DNA of 64,000 nucleotides from Vibrio sp. qd031 (GTDB lineage Bacteria > Pseudomonadota > Gammaproteobacteria > Enterobacterales > Vibrionaceae): assembly GCF_002100145.1 (NCBI RefSeq), contig NZ_JXQD01000018.1, forward strand, positions 124,001-188,000. Reading direction: 5' to 3'. The notes beneath the pieces were generated by a model. The model saw only the letters and a program-made list of their open reading frames with translations, did not search any database and was not told the DNA's origin. Both the position numbers and the translations under genes were made by a program. Shown here piece by piece: positions 62,382 to 64,000 of this stretch. How positions within the stretch are numbered: the first letter of the stretch is position 1; each line of letters begins with the position of its first letter.

Positions 62382-63266
62382 CTATAAAACGTAAACGAAA
62401 ATAAACAAACACAGCCATACCACATCAACGAAATGCCAGTACCAACTTCCTGCTTGGAAAGCGAAATGATCTTTGCCCGTAAAATGCCCTTTTGCGATGC
62501 GCCAAAGTAAAATCATCAGAAAGATGGTTCCTAAGCAGACGTGAAAACCGTGGAACCCCGTCAACATAAAGAAGGTATTACCGTAAATACCACTCTGTAA
62601 GGTCAAATCAAGATCCTGATAAGCGTGAGCGTACTCTTGCACTTGATAGAACAAGAATAGACACGCCAGGATGATGGTTAATTCAAGCCAGACTACGAGT
62701 GCAAACCGGCGGTCTTTTTCCATCGATACGTGCGCAAAATGCAAAGTCACCGAAGACGTCAGTAATATAAGGGTATTTTTAAGAGGCAGTCCTTCCCATG
62801 ACATCGCTTGAGTAGTAACCCCAGATGGCGTAGTGGTTAATGGCCAGATGGCTTCAAAGGCTGGCCAAAGCACTTCATGGGTCATGGCATTGTTATCAGC
62901 GCCGCCCAACCAAGGAACAGAAATCATGCGAGCGTAAAACAGTGCCCCAAAAAAAGCGCCAAAAAACATGACTTCAGAAAAGATAAACCAGCTCATACCT
63001 TGTCGAAAAGAGATCGAGATCTGCTGCGAATAAAGCCCTCCCATCGACTCTTGAACGACGTTAGTCAACCAGCCCGCTAAGATATACAACAGCATTAAAA
63101 AGCCAGCGCCAAGTATCCAACGACCCAACGCGCCGCCAGTTTGTGTATCTTGCACCGTAACACCTGCGCCTACCGCCACCAGAAACAACGCAATAGCCGC
63201 CAAAATTGGCCATTGGCTGTGCGAAGGCACAAAATAAGTTTGGTGTTCCGTTGGATTACTGTTCAT
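62382..63266 (-). CDS. coxC: Cytochrome c oxidase subunit III
   Basis: Subunit III, 294 residues, about seven helices. PSHSQWPILAAIALFLVAVG is the usual start. SWFIFSEVMFFGAFFGALFYARM carries the conserved Glu; TGFHGFHVCLG and SWYWHFVDVVWLCLFIFVYV end the fold. It stabilises the aa3 core and may take part in proton entry. CtaG is 10 bases upstream on the same strand. Subunits I and II would lie beyond the right edge. Confidence 0.96.
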   Translation of the reverse strand: MNSNPTEHQTYFVPSHSQWPILAAIALFLVAVGAGVTVQDTQTGGALGRWILGAGFLMLLYILAGWLTNVVQESMGGLYSQQISISFRQGMSWFIFSEVMFFGAFFGALFYARMISVPWLGGADNNAMTHEVLWPAFEAIWPLTTTPSGVTTQAMSWEGLPLKNTLILLTSSVTLHFAHVSMEKDRRFALVVWLELTIILACLFLFYQVQEYAHAYQDLDLTLQSGIYGNTFFMLTGFHGFHVCLGTIFLMILLWRIAKGHFTGKDHFAFQAGSWYWHFVDVVWLCLFIFVYVL

Positions 63267-63276
63267 AGTGCTTTCC

Positions 63277-64000
63277 TTAATCCTTAAGGTTAAGTATGAG
63301 CGACAATCTATCGCTAAATTGTAAAAGAGTTTCTGTATCCGATAACACGGCTGCCGCCTTAGTTCCTACTTGATCGAAAGCTCCCCACATCGAGTCACCA
63401 TCTGTAAGTGACGACGTTTGAGAGATCACCTCTTGCGCTGAATTCACCGCTTCGGTGATATCGAATAAGGTATACGACAGGGTTAAAGTGTGAATGTTGT
63501 CGGGTACATCAGGCTCGATATAGAACAACAGCCCCATGTCTGTCTGCTGTTGAGCCGCCAATGGCTGTTGGTTAAAGCAGAAACACTCAACTTTATTAAA
63601 GTAGCTCGCCCCCATTCCAGGTGAAACGGACGGAACAGCTTGCGCGACCATGGCTTGCTCGGTGCGATTTTTAGCCACAAAGTGGGTTTGAATCACCTCT
63701 CCTGGGTGCACATCTATCACTTGCTTATTTGGATAGAAATCCCAATGCATGCCGGAATTTATGTGAGACATAAGTTCTATACGGATCACCCGCGAGGTAT
63801 CCACTTCAAGGGCATTGGGTATCGTTGCCGCCACTTCTGACGTTTTGCCATTAATCCCTAACTGCTCGCACATGATGTCGTAGAGCGGAACTAAAGCATA
63901 CCCAAAACCAAACATCGCCACCACCGCCAAAAGCAGTTTCATTGTCAGTTTAGAATGAACTGTACGTTGTGATTGCTCTTTGTGGGATGACTGATGTTTT
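63277..64000 (-). CDS. ctaG: Copper chaperone CtaG (Cox11), 5' end cut by the window
   Basis: Cox11/CtaG, which delivers copper to the Cu-B site of subunit I. One N-terminal helix (LLLAVVAMFGFGYALVPLYDI) leads to a periplasmic Ig-like domain. The copper motif CFCF is in NKVECFCFNQQPL. The ATG at 63942 is probably internal: the frame is open to the window end with a basic, polar stretch before the helix (KEQSQRTVHSKLT), as expected for the cytoplasmic N-terminus, so the true start is likely to the right. It sits 10 bases before coxC in the operon. Confidence 0.92.
   Translation of the reverse strand, partial: KHQSSHKEQSQRTVHSKLTMKLLLAVVAMFGFGYALVPLYDIMCEQLGINGKTSEVAATIPNALEVDTSRVIRIELMSHINSGMHWDFYPNKQVIDVHPGEVIQTHFVAKNRTEQAMVAQAVPSVSPGMGASYFNKVECFCFNQQPLAAQQQTDMGLLFYIEPDVPDNIHTLTLSYTLFDITEAVNSAQEVISQTSSLTDGDSMWGAFDQVGTKAAAVLSDTETLLQFSDRLSLILNLKD

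Noticed and set aside
1..64000. tRNA genes, CRISPR arrays, prophage or integrase-linked islands
   Set aside because: No cloverleaf-like sequence, regular spaced repeats or phage and integrase proteins were recognised by eye; a covariance or repeat search was not possible.

Overview
The window looks like chromosomal DNA of a marine Vibrio or close relative (Vibrionaceae, Gammaproteobacteria). This rests on several features: moderate GC and overall gene style; a methylcitrate cluster of the acnD-prpF type under a GntR-family regulator; an aa3-type cytochrome oxidase biogenesis cluster; AroG, a ThiD-family kinase, NnrS and fatty-acid cis/trans isomerase proteins; and GCTAGAA heptamer repeats. 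The species assignment is inference only. I saw no rRNA, tRNA, CRISPR array, intact insertion sequence or prophage.

Layout. 1-4.1 kb: end of an ABC importer operon (ATPase, two permeases, binding protein). The binding protein closely resembles the alginate-binding AlgQ proteins of Sphingomonas and keeps their calcium-binding loop. 4.2-12.4 kb: mostly single genes, namely a small membrane protein, a HAD phosphatase with an apparent ATT start, a P-loop kinase, a large GH133-type debranching enzyme, a double-cupin protein, an acetyltransferase and an EF-G paralogue. 12.5-14.9 kb: a secreted fasciclin protein and a membrane-fusion protein pair. 14.9-23.8 kb: a complete 2-methylcitrate (propionate) operon, prpR-prpB-prpC-acnD-prpF-prpE, with two copies of one 12-bp palindrome upstream and a REP-like element downstream. 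23.9-24.7 kb: a DUF1566 gene interrupted by three in-frame stops. 25-32.1 kb: a three-gene signalling module (EAL response regulator, 1596-residue hybrid kinase, two-domain regulator).

32.2-37 kb: gluconokinase and a GH94 phosphorylase that I assign as cellobionic acid phosphorylase, preceded on the same strand by a succinate-semialdehyde-type dehydrogenase and a DUF1127 gene; a LysR regulator diverges from these. 38-42.2 kb: fatty-acid cis/trans isomerase, a wreck of a serine hydrolase, thiD and a zinc-ribbon protein. 42.3-50 kb: a porin whose leader can fold over its ribosome site, a methyltransferase, a PLP enzyme, a DUF1415-nnrS pair, an acetyltransferase and aroG with likely TyrR boxes. 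50.1-54.7 kb: ugpBAEC for glycerol-3-phosphate uptake. 54.9-58.5 kb: a small kinase and three glycosyltransferase-like genes. 58.6-64 kb: cytochrome c oxidase assembly and heme A synthesis (ctaB, ctaA, a SCO-like protein, surf1, a DUF2909 gene on the other strand, cox3, ctaG).

How the genes work together. Most of the window is carbon uptake and central or respiratory metabolism: uronate-type oligosaccharides, oxidised cellulose fragments, glycerol-3-phosphate and propionate are taken in or funnelled to central metabolism, and the oxidase cluster supports aerobic respiration. No wholly new multi-gene system is evident. The points most worth a second look are the three nonsense codons in the DUF1566 gene, the cellobionate-gluconate locus, the ATT start, the SCO-like protein in the oxidase cluster, the signalling module with its paired upstream inverted repeats, and the structured sequence upstream of aroG.
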